Of a stretch of 64,000 nt of DNA, positions 35,195 to 47,034 are shown one piece after another; position 1 is the stretch's first letter, and every line of letters starts with the position of its first letter. The stretch is taken from the NCBI GenBank assembly GCA_028023455.1, contig JAQFVV010000183.1, positions 1,116,001-1,180,000 of the forward strand, given 5' to 3'. The notes below the pieces were generated by a model, which had not been told where the DNA came from, made no database searches, and saw nothing but the letters and a program-made list of their open reading frames with translations. A program made the translations under genes and the position numbers. Origin of the DNA: Epiperipatus broadwayi (lineage: Eukaryota; Onychophora; Udeonychophora; Euonychophora; Peripatidae).

Positions 35195-37270
35195 AAAACT
35201 ATCAATTGTTAAATGGGAGATTATTGGACTTTATGAAGTTAGAAGAAAATGAGAAGAAACAATTAATAAAAAGTACATCTGTTTTTTTTTTACTACAGAG
35301 ACACAAATATTGGAAACACAATTGGAGATTAATTGGCACATCAAGCAGATCAATTTAATAGAAGATACGAAAAACAGATAATACGGATTCATCGTTCCAT
35401 CATTTTTTCATTGTGTTGCAAAAATAGAAAATTTATATATATATATATTTATCACTCCAAAACGAATTTGAAAGAATTTAATGCTAAAAGTGGAAAACAA
35501 TTAAAGATGAAAGTGCTATCGATAAGTTTATAAAGTCAGAATAAAAAAATATATAATCTTATGAAATATGCAGACAAAGAAAAAATTTTGATTTTGAATT
35601 CTTTCCTTGAAAAAATGCTACATTAAAATGGACATGAAAATATCCAAATAAATAGGCAATAGAAATCGTTTATATTTTAATTAACAGAAAATATGTATTT
35701 CAAGAGTGAAATATTCATAATAAATTAAGAATGTTTTAAAGATATGTGTTAATGCAAAATCATCAGATAGATGTATTAACAGTTAATATTCCATTGAATT
35801 TAAATAAGAACTGGCTAATTATTTTTGAAGATAGTTCAAACTTAATTGGAATCAGTAAAATGATAAATGAAACTCTACTAAGAATGGCATCAAAGATGGA
35901 TGTACAAAAAAAAAGCAAATCCTTGGTAAATTTTCAAATGAGACAAGATACTATAGAAAGAAAAGAGGAAAAAGAAAAATATTTAAAATTGATCTATTAA
36001 AAAGAATTGGATATTTGGAGTTCTGCAAAATTGTACAAAAAATAATAATAATGATATAAGAAAATATAATTGTGATTTGGCAATGAAATCTACAAAACAG
36101 AATAATGCTATGAAAGTATAAAATAACATTTTAGTATGAAATGAAAACTTATTTCCGCTATGAGAAAGAAAGATGGAACTATTACTAAAAAGAGAGATGA
36201 CATCACATAATGTGTACAAAAGTTCTAAAAAGAATTATATGGTATTAAAGAATAAAAAACAAATTAAACACTATAATTACTATATCTACTGAGTGTCAAA
36301 CATTTTAAATAAAGAAATAAGATGTACAATTAAATCTATGAAAAAGAAAAAAGGCAAAGAAATTATAGAATTATTCAAATCCTTCGCAAAATATTAAAAC
36401 AAACATGTAAAGACAATAGACATCACGTGATCACTATTTTACTTATGGAGAGTTTTGCCTGTTTTAAATATGTAAAGAGTAAGATATACCACTTGATTCG
36501 AAGAATGAGTGATACTGATAGTTAAGAAAGCTCATAAAGAAGATATACTACTTCAAAACAACAATGGTTTGAGCACAGTGGATCATATTCAAGCATGAAG
36601 TAAAATTATAATAAGGACTAATAAACATGACTTGCCATAATGCATTATAGATTATAAAAAGGCATTCGGTTTTACTGTATTTCCATAGTTATACAGGATA
36701 CTGTCATATTCTAAAGAATTTTTACCATAATGCAATGAAAGTAATAGGATTATATGAGGTAATAAGATTAATATTACTAAGGGATTATGACAGAATGATT
36801 CCATATCATCCAAACTTTGTAGTGAAATTTTTCAAAAAATGTTTTGTTGGTTAAAATGACAGAAAAGAAATTAAAAATATATTAGAATTATTTAAGTCAT
36901 CTAGATTTTGCAGTGGATATATTTGTTTTTACAATTAATGGTTCACAGCTTCAGGAAAAGTTGCAATAATTATCAGATGAAAGTAAGAAAGTAGGTCTTA
37001 GGAAAAATGCTGGAAAGATTAAAGTAATGTTTGGTGGGTTTCCTTAAAATAAACAAATAAAGATTGATAATTATGTCTTAAAAGAAGTTAGCAATTACAA
37101 ATATCCTGGCCAGATTATTAATACAAATAGAAACAGAATGGATGATATTGACAATATGATTAAATTTGGATGGAATGCTATTGGGAGAAATTATTTAATG
37201 TTGAAATGAATTATATTGGGAGGTTGAAAAGAAATTTTTTTATAGACTTGTTTACCAGTTTTTAATTATA
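35195..37270 (+). pseudogene. Decayed LINE copy: endonuclease and reverse transcriptase
   Basis: Across shifting frames the plus strand shows WEIIGLYEVRRK (35214-35249) and EFNAKSGK (about 35477; usual motif GDFNAKVG) of the APE endonuclease. Reverse transcriptase pieces follow: NETLLRMASK (about 35868), IRKYNCDLAMKS (about 36054), STVDHIQA (about 36573), IDYKKAFG (about 36648), FAVDI (about 36906) and GLRKNAGKIKVMFGG (about 36995), then SNYKYPGQIIN. FAVDI stands where (Y/F)ADD is expected, so the first catalytic Asp is Val. The copy stops near 37270 before the KWSWAGHIAR tail. It is interrupted by a family B fragment (36421-36475). Many stops make it non-functional. Confidence 0.8.
36421..36475. 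repeat. Family B terminal fragment
   Basis: 'catcacgtgatcactatttt' joined to 'tggagagttttgcctgtttt' are the two outer ends of family B with the middle missing, lying within the LINE copy. Confidence 0.6.
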
Positions 37271-38108
37271 GGAATTTTAAACTGTAGAATATTAAATAAA
37301 TTTGTAATAACATTCTTAATCTTTAAAAAAGATAAAAATAAATTCTGAGCTCAGTATTTATAAAAATATGATACCTTTCTACCAGTTGTAAAATTCTCAG
37401 CATATTATAATTGCATTATTTGATACAGAAGCCAACATATTAATATGTATTTGTCTAATCTATATTAATTTGAGAATTTTATTATTTATCTAATGACAGT
37501 TAGATAATCATTTATTAACTAATCACAGACGGCTAGCAACACTGGCTATGATCTGGTTACTATTTTCAAGATTCATTTGATTCAGATTGGATACCATAAA
37601 GTCCTCCCTACCCTCGGGATTACAACGTAAACTTATATGAAATTATTACCTTTTTTAATTGTATTTAATTTTATTATTTAGCTATTATAATTCATTTTTA
37701 ATTATAATTAATAACAATACAATTTTATGAGATATGAATGAAATGTTGAAATAAATAAAGTTGAATAAAAATAGTATATCTGCAAGAAAAAAAAATTATA
37801 TAACTATTATAATTTTTACATTTAGTCGTAACATTTTTGTTTATTTTTATTTTTTTTAAAAACTAGTAATAGTGTTTAACTATATTTTGATAATTTTCCT
37901 ATAATAATAAATTTTTATTATAAAATAAGATCTTTTTATATGCTGAGAGGAAAATCAATTTTTTCGACTGTTGGAAATCATTTTATATCAATTGTTCAGA
38001 TAAAAAACAATATCTGTCACAATTCATAATATATATATATATTTCAATTAGTTTTATTTTCAGAGAACTTAGGCTGACAAATTTATAAGAACTATTTTTT
38101 AATAAAAG
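37271..38108. other. AT-rich spacer, nothing recognised
   Basis: No supported feature. Confidence 0.5.
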
Positions 38109-38124
38109 ATTGTTTATTAGTATT

Positions 38125-38225
38125 TTTTTTTTTTTTTTCCATATGTCATGGAACCAGAACCGTCTGCAACCAACTATTTGCTTGCATGGCGGCTGCGATA
38201 CCTCTCGGCTAACAACGCAAGACGA
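38125..38225 (-). mobile_element. SINE-2 with 15-17 bp target duplication
   Basis: The minus strand has A box TAGCCGAGAGG and ends in TGACATATGG and a run of A (plus-strand T run). The B box is decayed to GGTTCTGGTTCC. Direct repeats 'attgtttattagtat' at 38109-38123 and 38226-38240 flank it, showing insertion by target-primed reverse transcription. Confidence 0.85.
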
Positions 38226-38241
38226 ATTGTTTATTAGTATT

Positions 38242-40000
38242 TCAAATTAATAAAAGAGCAGATAGGAAGTTTGAATATAAATTAAATAAATCAAAATAGG
38301 GTATTTAGCAATGCATCAACAATTCTTTGAAATTTTCAAATGGTTTTGAAAATTAAATAATTTCATTTTCTATAATATGGTCTTTTATTTTGTTTGTTAA
38401 ATATATATAACTATAAAGTAAATAATTTTAATAAGTAAAACTCCAAAATAGATTATAAAAGAAGTATAACATTAACGTTAATAAAGAACGCCAGAATATA
38501 AAGCAGTGCCAAATTTAAAAATTAAAATCAGAATCTCACAGAAGATCTGATTTATAGTTAACTCACCATTTAAAAAAAATGGGAGATAAGTTTTAAATGT
38601 GACTAAAAGTCACATACAAACTTGTAAAGTTGAGAAGTTTAAAATGCTTTGGATTTTTTTTAAACATTTTATTAATGATCAATATTATATTTTATCTATA
38701 CTGGAAGCATGTATAAATCAATTATTTTTAATGTTCATGTTGGAGTGTACGTTCTTCCAATTTTTTTAAAACTCATACATAAATCAATATATATTTGCTG
38801 TCAAATGAACATAAATATGGCAAATTAACATTATAAATAATTATAAGACAATGAAAAAAAGTCAAATGTAACAACAGTGCCATCTATTGGTTAAAGAATT
38901 GTGTTTTTAATGCATGTGAAAGTTAAAAATGCATCTAAAAAAAATCTGAAAATGAAAGTTATACATTGTATGTACTTCAAATTTGGATATGTTTGTTTAT
39001 CTGTGTAACAAAATAATTTCTTTCTTCTTTATAATCTAAAACTGAGTGCACTTTTAATGAAGCTGTATTCAATAAAAGCTCATTTAAAATATTAAGTTAT
39101 ATTTACTAAGGCAATAAACCTAAAGCATGTGCGGTTGAAAATGTGAAGGTATGGACATCTACAGGTCTTAACCACAAGCTTATGCATTGGAAGAAATTGC
39201 TTAAAGTAACATTTTATCAATTAGTTTACACTGGAAGAATATTTACATAGTTGAAACTTCTTTAACTAATAAAAAAATATTTACACTAGAAAATAATTTA
39301 GTGCACTGCAAAAGACTGTAATTATATTGAAAAAAACTTTGAAAACTGTTTTTGTCTAAATCAATTCAAGCAAAAATCTACCTGATGTAAGAATTAATTA
39401 ATCCAATACTCAAATAAAAAATTATGTTCCTATTTATGTTAATTATTTATATTACATTGTATAAGTATTATTTTTATTTACACATTGAAAATATTATTAA
39501 TTATTTGATATGTATACATATTTATACATGAACATATTTATTGAAATAGTGATGTATTATTGATTTAAGTAGAACATGCAATGTTTGTTGATTTCTGTGA
39601 TAACCTATTACAAATACTGTGTATATATAAACCCGAGCTGATATGCTCAATCAATATATATATATATATTGAATCCACATATATACAAAGAAAATTGGTA
39701 AAAGTATCGTAATGCATTGATTTATATATATATATATATTAATCATTGGTTATGTGTGGAATACCAATAGTAGGTATATATATATAAAATGTGTGTGAGC
39801 GTGCTCATAAATTCACACACGCATTCAAATCAACTAGATTAAAGAGTATGATATTTAGTTAAAACTAAACAGCATAAATTTAATGAAGATCTAGTAGAAG
39901 GGAAAAGTCTAAACGATGAAAATTCCAATATTTCATATTTGTTTACTGGTCAACAGTGCAAGGGTCAATTTGTACGAATTCAAGTATTAAAATATGTTTG
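38242..40000. other. AT-rich spacer with short AT runs
   Basis: AT dinucleotide runs near 39655 and 39722. No gene or repeat family recognised. Confidence 0.5.
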
Positions 40001-40094
40001 TCAAGTGTTGGTGATCTAGCGGTTAGCGTAGCTGCCTTCCAAGCAGCTGGCCTGGGTTCGCTTCCCGGTCAATGTTTTGACATATAAAAAAAAA
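40001..40094 (+). mobile_element. SINE-1 (tRNA-Gly-like), first of a tandem pair
   Basis: A-box-like TGATCTAGCGG, anticodon arm CTTCCAAG, B box GGTTCGCTTCC, then TTTTGACATAT and an A run. It is the best preserved T arm of the three SINE-1 copies. Confidence 0.85.
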
Positions 40095-40095
40095 G

Positions 40096-40191
40096 GTCAA
40101 GCGTTGGTGGCCTAGTGGCTAGCATAGCTGCTTTCTAAGCAGTTGTACCGGGGGTTGCTTCCCAGCCGACGCTTTGACATATAAAAAAAAA
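40096..40191 (+). mobile_element. SINE-1 (tRNA-Gly-like), second of a tandem pair
   Basis: A box TGGCCTAGTGG, anticodon arm changed to TTCTAAG, diverged B box GGTTGCTTCC, and GCCGACGC complementing the GCGTTGG start as an acceptor stem. It ends TTTGACATAT plus A run. It begins one base after the A tail of the first copy, so one probably inserted at the tail of the other. Confidence 0.85.
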
Positions 40192-41204
40192 TTGTTGCCA
40201 GTTATTTTCTATCTATTAATCACTATTAATATTGAAATATTTAACTATATTATATTTTGGCCTGCTTGAGATATGTAGGAGATTTAGATTTATGAAATAA
40301 ATAAAAAATAATTCATAGCAATTAATTATTCATTGATCCAAAAAATAAAGAGGGAAATATACTATATTATACTATTAATTACATAGGATTATAGATATAA
40401 ATCACTTGATAAAGCTTGGAGTACCGCATCTTTTTCTTCTCACCGATCATATCACGCTATGCACACACTATTCCACTTTATTATATATATATATACAGTA
40501 TTGGTCTCAAGATTAGGTAGTTAATAAAGAAAAAACGTAAAAATCGATAGTATGAGTCCTTGGAAAGCTAAGTAAACTGATTATTCAGCTTGTTTAAAAA
40601 AGGGTGTAATTACTTAAAAAATATACAGGATTATTATTGTAATTACAAGAAAAGATTGCTTCTCTGAAATTTATTGTCACTGTTTTCAAATTAAAGAATT
40701 GCAAAATATATAAGATACAAATTGAAAAAAAAAAACATTGTAAAAATTAAGTAAGTATATCAAATTGTAAATCAAACTCCATATATTTATGATAACAACG
40801 ACGAAGTAGTATTTCTGAAAGTCTCGGAATTAATAAAAATATTTAAGGTAATAAAACTTAGTAAAAGAACGAATTATTCGTTTATTAAATGCTATATGAT
40901 TAATTAATACAACCAATATTAGTAATTATCAAAATATTTGCCATAATATTTTTTTTAACAATTTTGATAGTGGGAAAAGTGAAATATTTTGTTATTTTGT
41001 GAAGTCGACTTGGAATGGATAAACCCAACATTTATATAATTATAATTAAAATAAAATATGCAATATATAAGTTTATTCTGTCAATTTTTGTAAATTTTAA
41101 TTAAGATACTTAATGAATAAACAACTTTAAACCGATATAAGATCAACAAAAAATACATTATAATGTTCTAAATGTTTAATTCACTTTTCATCAAATAATT
41201 ACAG
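40192..41204. other. AT-rich spacer, nothing recognised
   Basis: No supported feature. Confidence 0.5.
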
Positions 41205-41300
41205 GGATTTGAACACAGACTTACAAGCTCCTTCAGCTATCCACTCTATTTTATACAATCCTACACATGATCACACCTATGTGAAAAAGATAAGCGATCT

Positions 41301-41344
41301 CCAAAATTGGTATTTCGTGCTGAACCAGCAGTCATCAGTTGGTC
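41301..41344 (-). ncRNA. Hammerhead motif, family A, helix III decayed
   Basis: The minus strand has CUGAUGA, stem II with five good pairs UGCUG/CAGCA around GUU, and GAAA. The helix III region reads UACCAAUUUU rather than the palindromic UACGUAUA. Core intact, folding doubtful. Confidence 0.6.
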
Positions 41345-41619
41345 TAGATCATCATCTCCCAAACATATATATATATAATCGGTGCTTGGTTTATATTAAG
41401 ACAGCAAATCTTCAAACTTTAATGGACAGGTTTTAATCTGCACCACCCTCCAACTCTTCATCTATTCGTTATCAGAATTTCGATGATATGAAAGGCTGAA
41501 GAGTTGGAGGGTGGAATACATTGAAACCTATTCATTAAAATTTGAAGATTTGCAACTTAATAAAAACGAAACATTGATTATATATGTGTGGGAAATGATG
41601 ATCTGGACCAATTGATGAG

Positions 41620-41852
41620 CAGGGCGGGGGGGGCGGGCGTGCGGGGCCCATTTGGGTGGGGGGGCGGGGGGGGGGGGGGCGGCCCCGCCTGCTTGGGGGG
41701 GGGGGGGGGGGGAGGGGGCGGCCCCCCCAGGATATTTTAAAAAGAAGGGTCCCTCCTCAAAAAAAAACTCCCCTTAAAAAAAAACCTCCTTTTTTGAAAA
41801 TTTTTTTTCAAAAATTTTTTTTAAAAAATTTTTGAGAGGGTTTAAAGGTAAC

Positions 41853-41888
<36 letters not shown>

Positions 41889-41889
41889 A

Positions 41890-41921
<32 letters not shown>

Positions 41922-41932
41922 AAAAAGGGGGG
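41620..41932. other. Probable sequencing or assembly artefact (G-rich then A-rich block)
   Basis: About 90 bases of almost pure G and GGC, then about 110 bases of paired homopolymer runs (AAAA, CCCC, TTTT), then roughly 85 bases of nearly pure A. Composition is unlike anything else in this AT-rich window. It interrupts a repeat whose intact copies have only about two bases at this point. Confidence 0.8.
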
Positions 41933-42075
41933 CTAGTTTAGCACTAAATATGTATATTGGAGATCATTTATCTTTTTTACACATGTGTTGTCATGTGTAT
42001 CGATTGTATGAGATAGAGTAGATAGCTGAAGGGAGCTTGAAAATCTGTGTTCAAATTCCTTATAATTACATCTAA

Positions 42076-42496
42076 ACTCCAAGTATATAAATTATACTTA
42101 TATTGAAACATTTCATCAAATAATATAATTATTATTGTTATCTTTTCATCATACTCAATTACAACAAGTTTGTAAGAATTTCATTATAATGTTCTACAAA
42201 AAAGAATGAAAAATCATTGAGCATATTTGAAAAAACAGATTGCCATGAATTACAAAGGTCTGAATAAAATATAGCATATTCAGAAGATAGTAATTTATTT
42301 TCCACTCTAATGTTTTATTCTAAAAGTTCATTTGAAAAATAAACTTCTGAAATTTATCCAATATTTTAGCAGAATTGCTAACTAATGCAAGATTCACATG
42401 TGATCTGAATGTCGACAATAACTTATTAACCAATGAGAGCAGCTATCTATTCAATATTCCCTTTATCAGTGGAAAATCTCAGTATAGTAATGACAA
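42076..42496. other. AT-rich spacer, nothing recognised
   Basis: No supported feature. Confidence 0.5.
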
Positions 42497-42512
42497 AAAT
42501 CAATTTTCAGTA

Positions 42513-42604
42513 GACAAGCATTGTTAGACGAGAGGTCAGCGCAACAACCTTGCAAGCAAGCATTTGTTTGCAGTTTTTCCTCCTGGCTGATGCTATGACA
42601 TATG
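42513..42604 (+). mobile_element. SINE-2 with 16-bp target duplication
   Basis: Degenerate A box TAGACGAGAGG, CTTGCAAG anticodon-like arm, decayed T arm, then GGCTGATGCTATGACATATG. The direct repeat 'aaatcaatttt(c/t)agt' is at about 42497-42511 and 42605-42619. The A tail is nearly absent. Confidence 0.8.
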
Positions 42605-42619
42605 AAATCAATTTTTAGT

Positions 42620-43070
42620 GCACATGCAATAATTCTAGACTAAAACCATTCCCAAGTGTAATGGTCTTACTATGGATTGCTGAACTAAATTTTTTTGTTT
42701 GGGATATATCAGCCAACCTGAAATATAAGTCTGAAGAAAGGATATTCAGCTGAATTAGCCTATAACCTGATCTACATTAAAATGAGTAAACCCTGATCTA
42801 TAATTGTATAAAAGTATGAAAGTACTAAACATAAAATAGTTGACCATAACCCAGCATAAGATTTATAATGAAATAAATCTGAAGTGAAAAAGAAACTCAA
42901 GCATAAAGGATAATTGCAATGTGAAGGTTCTATGGAGAAGAAATCATTTTCAAAAAATAAAAAAAATACTACTGAAAGAAATTTTAATGTCTATACAAAG
43001 TATAATAAGTAAAAGTTATATCTATTAAAGTAATAAAATTTTAAAATGAGTTTATTTTTTCACATTCTGT
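42620..43070. other. AT-rich spacer, nothing recognised
   Basis: No supported feature. Confidence 0.45.
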
Positions 43071-43081
43071 AATACATATTT

Positions 43082-43189
43082 TTTTTTCATATGTCATAGC
43101 ATCTGCCGGGAGGCGAACCCACAACCGTCTGCAACCTTCTACTTGCTTGCAGGCAGCTGCGCTGACCTCTCGGCTAACAACGCTTGACT
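43082..43189 (-). mobile_element. SINE-2 with 11-bp target duplication
   Basis: The best preserved SINE-2: minus strand has GCGTTGT, A box TAGCCGAGAGG, CTGCAAG arm, an inserted GGTTGCAGACGG variable region, B box GGTTCGCCTCC, then ATGCTATGACATATG and A run. 'aatacatattt' flanks it at 43071-43081 and 43190-43200. Confidence 0.85.
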
Positions 43190-43200
43190 AATACATATTT

Positions 43201-44536
43201 CTTTTTAATAAGTAAAAATATTCACTTTTAGACTATGTTATTATTTTTAAAAAAATATATAAAATATTTTTATACTTATTTCCTTTTTTTAAATATTATA
43301 TTTATTATTAATTTTTTTTATGTATATATTTTTCTTTGTAAATCACTACGTAATTTATTAGATATATTTTTTGATGGAGGATTAAAAGATAATGAATGGA
43401 TATATATATATATATCAATGTCTAGCAATATCAAGCTGTTTATTAAAATTTTACTAATTATTTCTGTATTAGATTTAATTGTGGGTACTGTTTATCTAAT
43501 CCCTCTAACAGTTATGTATGTATTTGTTCATGATTTTTTATATTTATTAAATATTTTTATTATTAATAATAACTGTATCTGGTGTCTATATACTTCTTCT
43601 TCCTGTGTATGCATATCTTGAGCTATATATGCATAATTAAGAAATCATGAAATGTTTGATCATAAGCTCTCAAGGTGTGCTAAAAACTGGGGCTGTGGTG
43701 ACAACTAAATAAGGGATTAAGACAAAAAGATATTCGTCTTTGTCTTTTTGAGAAACTGAAAGCAGGCATCTTCTGAAATAAACTATAGATTACTATGTGA
43801 AATAAATGTAGGCTGGTATCACTAAATAATTTCCTGGTTTATTTTTTTGATGATGATCACAATGGGTGTGATTATGGACTATGAGAAAGACTGCAGAATT
43901 TTTTAAAAAATGTACTGTTTAAATAAAGATGAAAACATTTCTTTATTATGAAAAATTTTTATTTTTGCCCCTCCCTCCCCATCCTCCTAGAAATAAGTCC
44001 CTCCCTCCCCCCCCCCCGTCAAAAATCGACGCAATTTCCATATTTAGAAGTTTCTTCTTCTGCAAATGGATGAAAAGACTATAAAGACACAGATTATTAT
44101 TATTTTTAAAATCACCCAGCTTTCAAGAACACATTAGGCAATAAAAAAACTATATTGAAATATCGGTGTTCACTTCTGAGGCGAATTCTTCTTAATAAGA
44201 GCTTCTGAAAATTAGTCATGTGAACCCAAACTGTTGGCAAGGTTCACCCACTAAATAAAAAATGTAAGAAATACTTTTAGTACAGGGATTGTTATTACCA
44301 ATTTTAATTTGCTAAGACTGTCATAAACTAATTATTAGAATTACCATAACTATTTTAGAAAGTTTAAAAAATATTTATTAATAAACATAAACTTCAAATA
44401 CAAACTTTATGTATAATAAATAATAAAGTTCTCTTCAAAATCATATCAATGAATTATTTCTTTAGAATGCATATATTATTTAAAAGTAATGTAAAAAATA
44501 TTAAATGTCTTAACAGTAAAATATAATGTTCTTTTC
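43201..44536. other. AT-rich spacer with a C-run block
   Basis: 43968-44018 holds CCCTCCCTCCCC and a run of about ten C, a possible G-quadruplex former on the minus strand. The 128-codon frame at 43235-43621 is Phe/Ile/Tyr-rich AT-driven sequence with no motif. Confidence 0.5.
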
Positions 44537-44801
44537 CAATCCAATCAAAAAATATAATCTAAAAATATATACACTCTTCTTTTTTCTTTCCAAACACTAT
44601 TATTTCCATCACCATATATATACATTTACTTGTCTATCATATCCAACGTTTCGACCACCTTATTTGTAGTAATTTTCAAGGATTTGCTTCTTTTCTCCCC
44701 ACACTTTTTTCTTTTTTTTTACCCATATATATGGTGATGGAAAAAATAAAGTTTTTGGAAAGAAAAAAAGAGAACGTATATATTTTTTGATTGGATTTAG
44801 T
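44537..44801. repeat. Foldback with hammerhead-like loop
   Basis: Arms at about 44537-44628 and 44728-44801 are inverted copies ('ccatcaccatatatata' and complement; 'ccaatcaaaaaatata' and complement). In the loop the minus strand (about 44690-44647) reads CUUGAAAAUUAC, then GGUGGUCGAAACGUUGG. The GGUC-GAAA-CGUUGG part fits the 3' half of a hammerhead; the 5' box is decayed. Confidence 0.55.
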
Positions 44802-45246
44802 AGAAAAGAACATTGAATTTTATAAGTCATATATATTTTAAAAGAAAAAAAGGTGTGTTCTGTTGTTAAAAAGGTTTTAACGGCGATGATGATAATAAGT
44901 TTTAACTGTAATAAATAAATTTGTATTTAGCAAAAGTTTTATTTGCTAATGACTAAAAAGGGAAAGCATTTTTATTCTTTGTTTCCATATCTTTAATGTT
45001 TTACATATTTATGAAAATTTAAAATTTAATAATCAACTGTTCAATAAGCTGTATTCTATGTTTTTTGTAAAATCCTAATTAATTATTATGTTTAATATTC
45101 TTAGATAAATTGCTGTTATCTTTATTTTTGGTAATTATAATATAAGGTAATGAATATTCTAATAGATGATTTTTTATGGATATGTTTTAGAGACGTTGTG
45201 AACATTTTTTAAAGATTTTTTATTAAATAGTTTGTTATTAGTAATA
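44802..45246. other. AT-rich spacer, nothing recognised
   Basis: No supported feature. Confidence 0.5.
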
Positions 45247-45443
45247 TAAACATCACATGACCACCACTTCTTATGCTTGTGTATAACTGTTTTAAAACAG
45301 GCAAAACTCATTATACGTATTGCCACACACAGCAAGCTAGAGTAAATCATTTGATGGGGATTTTATGCACAAGCCTTCTGGCATCCATTGATTACTCTAG
45401 CTTGATGTGTGTGGCAATACATATAGTGAGTTTTGCCTGTTTA
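45247..45443. repeat. Family B foldback lacking the ribozyme
   Basis: Ends 'caggcaaaactcattatacg' and 'gtgagttttgcctg' are inverted repeats. The arms meet at 'agagtaaatcatttgatggg', where the whole ribozyme region has been deleted. Confidence 0.75.
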
Positions 45444-46139
45444 TTGGTAATATGTATGATTACTAAACAGTGCACTTAATAATAGAAATTATTCACATTT
45501 TAGAAATTATTTCATTTAGTAGACAGATTATTGATAGATAGTTGCAACCATTAATTAACCTTCTAATAATATATTTTATTCACAAATATGTATTGATATT
45601 TTATGTTTTATATTGATTTGAATGAATAAATAAGGACTATAGCACTGGGCATAAGCTTTTAATTACTATGAGTGTCAAAAGCTTATAGTCTTAGATTTAA
45701 AAACGAGGACCAAGAAAATAAAAACATCTATTACTTTTTAAAAAAAATATAATTTATTTGGTAAAAGTGATATAAATCTTTATTTTTTTGATTACACCAA
45801 AATATTAAAAAAAGTGAATTTAAATATAAAAACCAGAAAAACTTTATATAAATTTATAAAGGGCAAAAGATTGAAAACAAGTTTTAGATAATCTTGTAAA
45901 CACAAATATAGAATAAGTTTAACGTCATGTGTAAAGTCAAATTATACTAAGAACTGCTTTATAATACTGAGTCTATTTGATGGATTGAAATTAAGTAGAA
46001 AGATGAGGATTGATTATTTGAAGATAATTATAAGCTGCTGTAGCATCATAAAATAAAAAGTTTGTAAATTTAGATAGATCTATTACTATATTTGCTTATG
46101 GTCAATCTTTTAAAATACTGATGTAAAAATAGTTTTTAC
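45444..46139. other. AT-rich spacer, nothing recognised
   Basis: No supported feature. Confidence 0.5.
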
Positions 46140-46400
46140 CATTAAACTATGAGGATTGGCTATCTTAATATATATCTGAGCACTTATAGCATATATGTGT
46201 GGAGATGATAAATGGACCAACTGATGATTGCCGGTTTAGCATGAAATACTTATATTGGGGATTATTTATCTTTTCAACATATATGTGTTCAAATGTATCA
46301 GTGTTATGAGATAGAGTGGAGAGTGGTGGGTCATGTGAAAGTCTGTGCTTATATACCCTATATATTACATATATAGACACAGGTATATAATAAGCCTGTG
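46140..46400 (+). repeat. Family A partial monomer, sense
   Basis: Starts at 'attaaactatgaggattggc' and runs through the ribozyme and 'tatcagtgttatgagataga' to the 'ttacatatatagacacaggt' end. Confidence 0.8.
46214..46258 (+). ncRNA. Hammerhead ribozyme motif, family A
   Basis: GGACCAA, CUGAUGA (46221-46227), stem II UUGCCG/UAGCAU with one extra weak pair, GAAA, helix III AUA/UAU, and UUGGG closing stem I. Core intact; stem II weakened by a C-A mismatch. Confidence 0.65.
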
Positions 46401-46966
46401 TTCCAGTTATTATAGACCAAAAGTAGAGTTACAGTATAGTTGGAGGGCAAATTCCAAGAATGTCTTCCATCAAGAACACTGAAAACCTATTCCCAATAAG
46501 TACTGTACATATACTTTAGTCCATCCCACACAAACAATAGAACATGGTAAACAGGTTAATTAATAAGTTGAAATTTGTACTAAAAACAACAAAAACCTTA
46601 AATGCACTTTTTGATATTCTATATTTAGTAATGGATTGTAATAGTAATAGTTTGTGGATCTTATGAGCATAGGACCAACCTCTCACCTTAATCATTTAGT
46701 TCAAATGTATTCAAATTTTTCCTACTTCATTCTAATTTCTATTTAGTTGCTGATGTCTTTAATGGAAAACTAAGAAAATTTTTTTTACAGGTCTGAAACA
46801 AAATGGTATACTTTTATGAATAGAGTCAAACTATAATACTAACTAGCAGATGTTACTAAGTTTGCTAAAATGTTAAAGTCATTTGCATTTTTGCAATAGC
46901 GATATTGCCAGCTATAGAAATAAATATAATTGTCATTTGTCAATGGTTAAAAAAAATATTGTGCAT

Positions 46967-46971
<5 letters not shown>
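46401..46971. other. AT-rich spacer, nothing recognised
   Basis: No supported feature. Confidence 0.45.
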
Positions 46972-47004
<33 letters not shown>

Positions 47005-47034
47005 GCACATATATATATATATATATATATATAA
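46972..47034. repeat. (AT)n microsatellite, two blocks
   Basis: Two AT arrays separated by AAATGCAC, directly before a family A copy. Confidence 0.9.

Larger units (their letters stand above)
41205..42075. repeat. Family A inverted pair, interrupted by anomalous insert
   Basis: An antisense segment (41205-41465) and a sense segment (41490-41619 plus 41933-42075) are inverted to each other. The sense ribozyme is split by the anomalous G/A-rich block at 41620-41932. Its remaining parts are UUGAUGAG before and UUUAGCACUAAA after, so C3 and G12 are already lost. Confidence 0.8.

Noticed and set aside
40001-40191. Possible tRNA-Gly genes
   Set aside because: Mutated arms, A tails and repeated copies show these are SINEs rather than functional tRNAs.
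43235-43621. 128-codon plus-strand frame
   Set aside because: Almost entirely Phe, Ile, Leu, Tyr and Asn, as expected from T-rich sequence; no motif.
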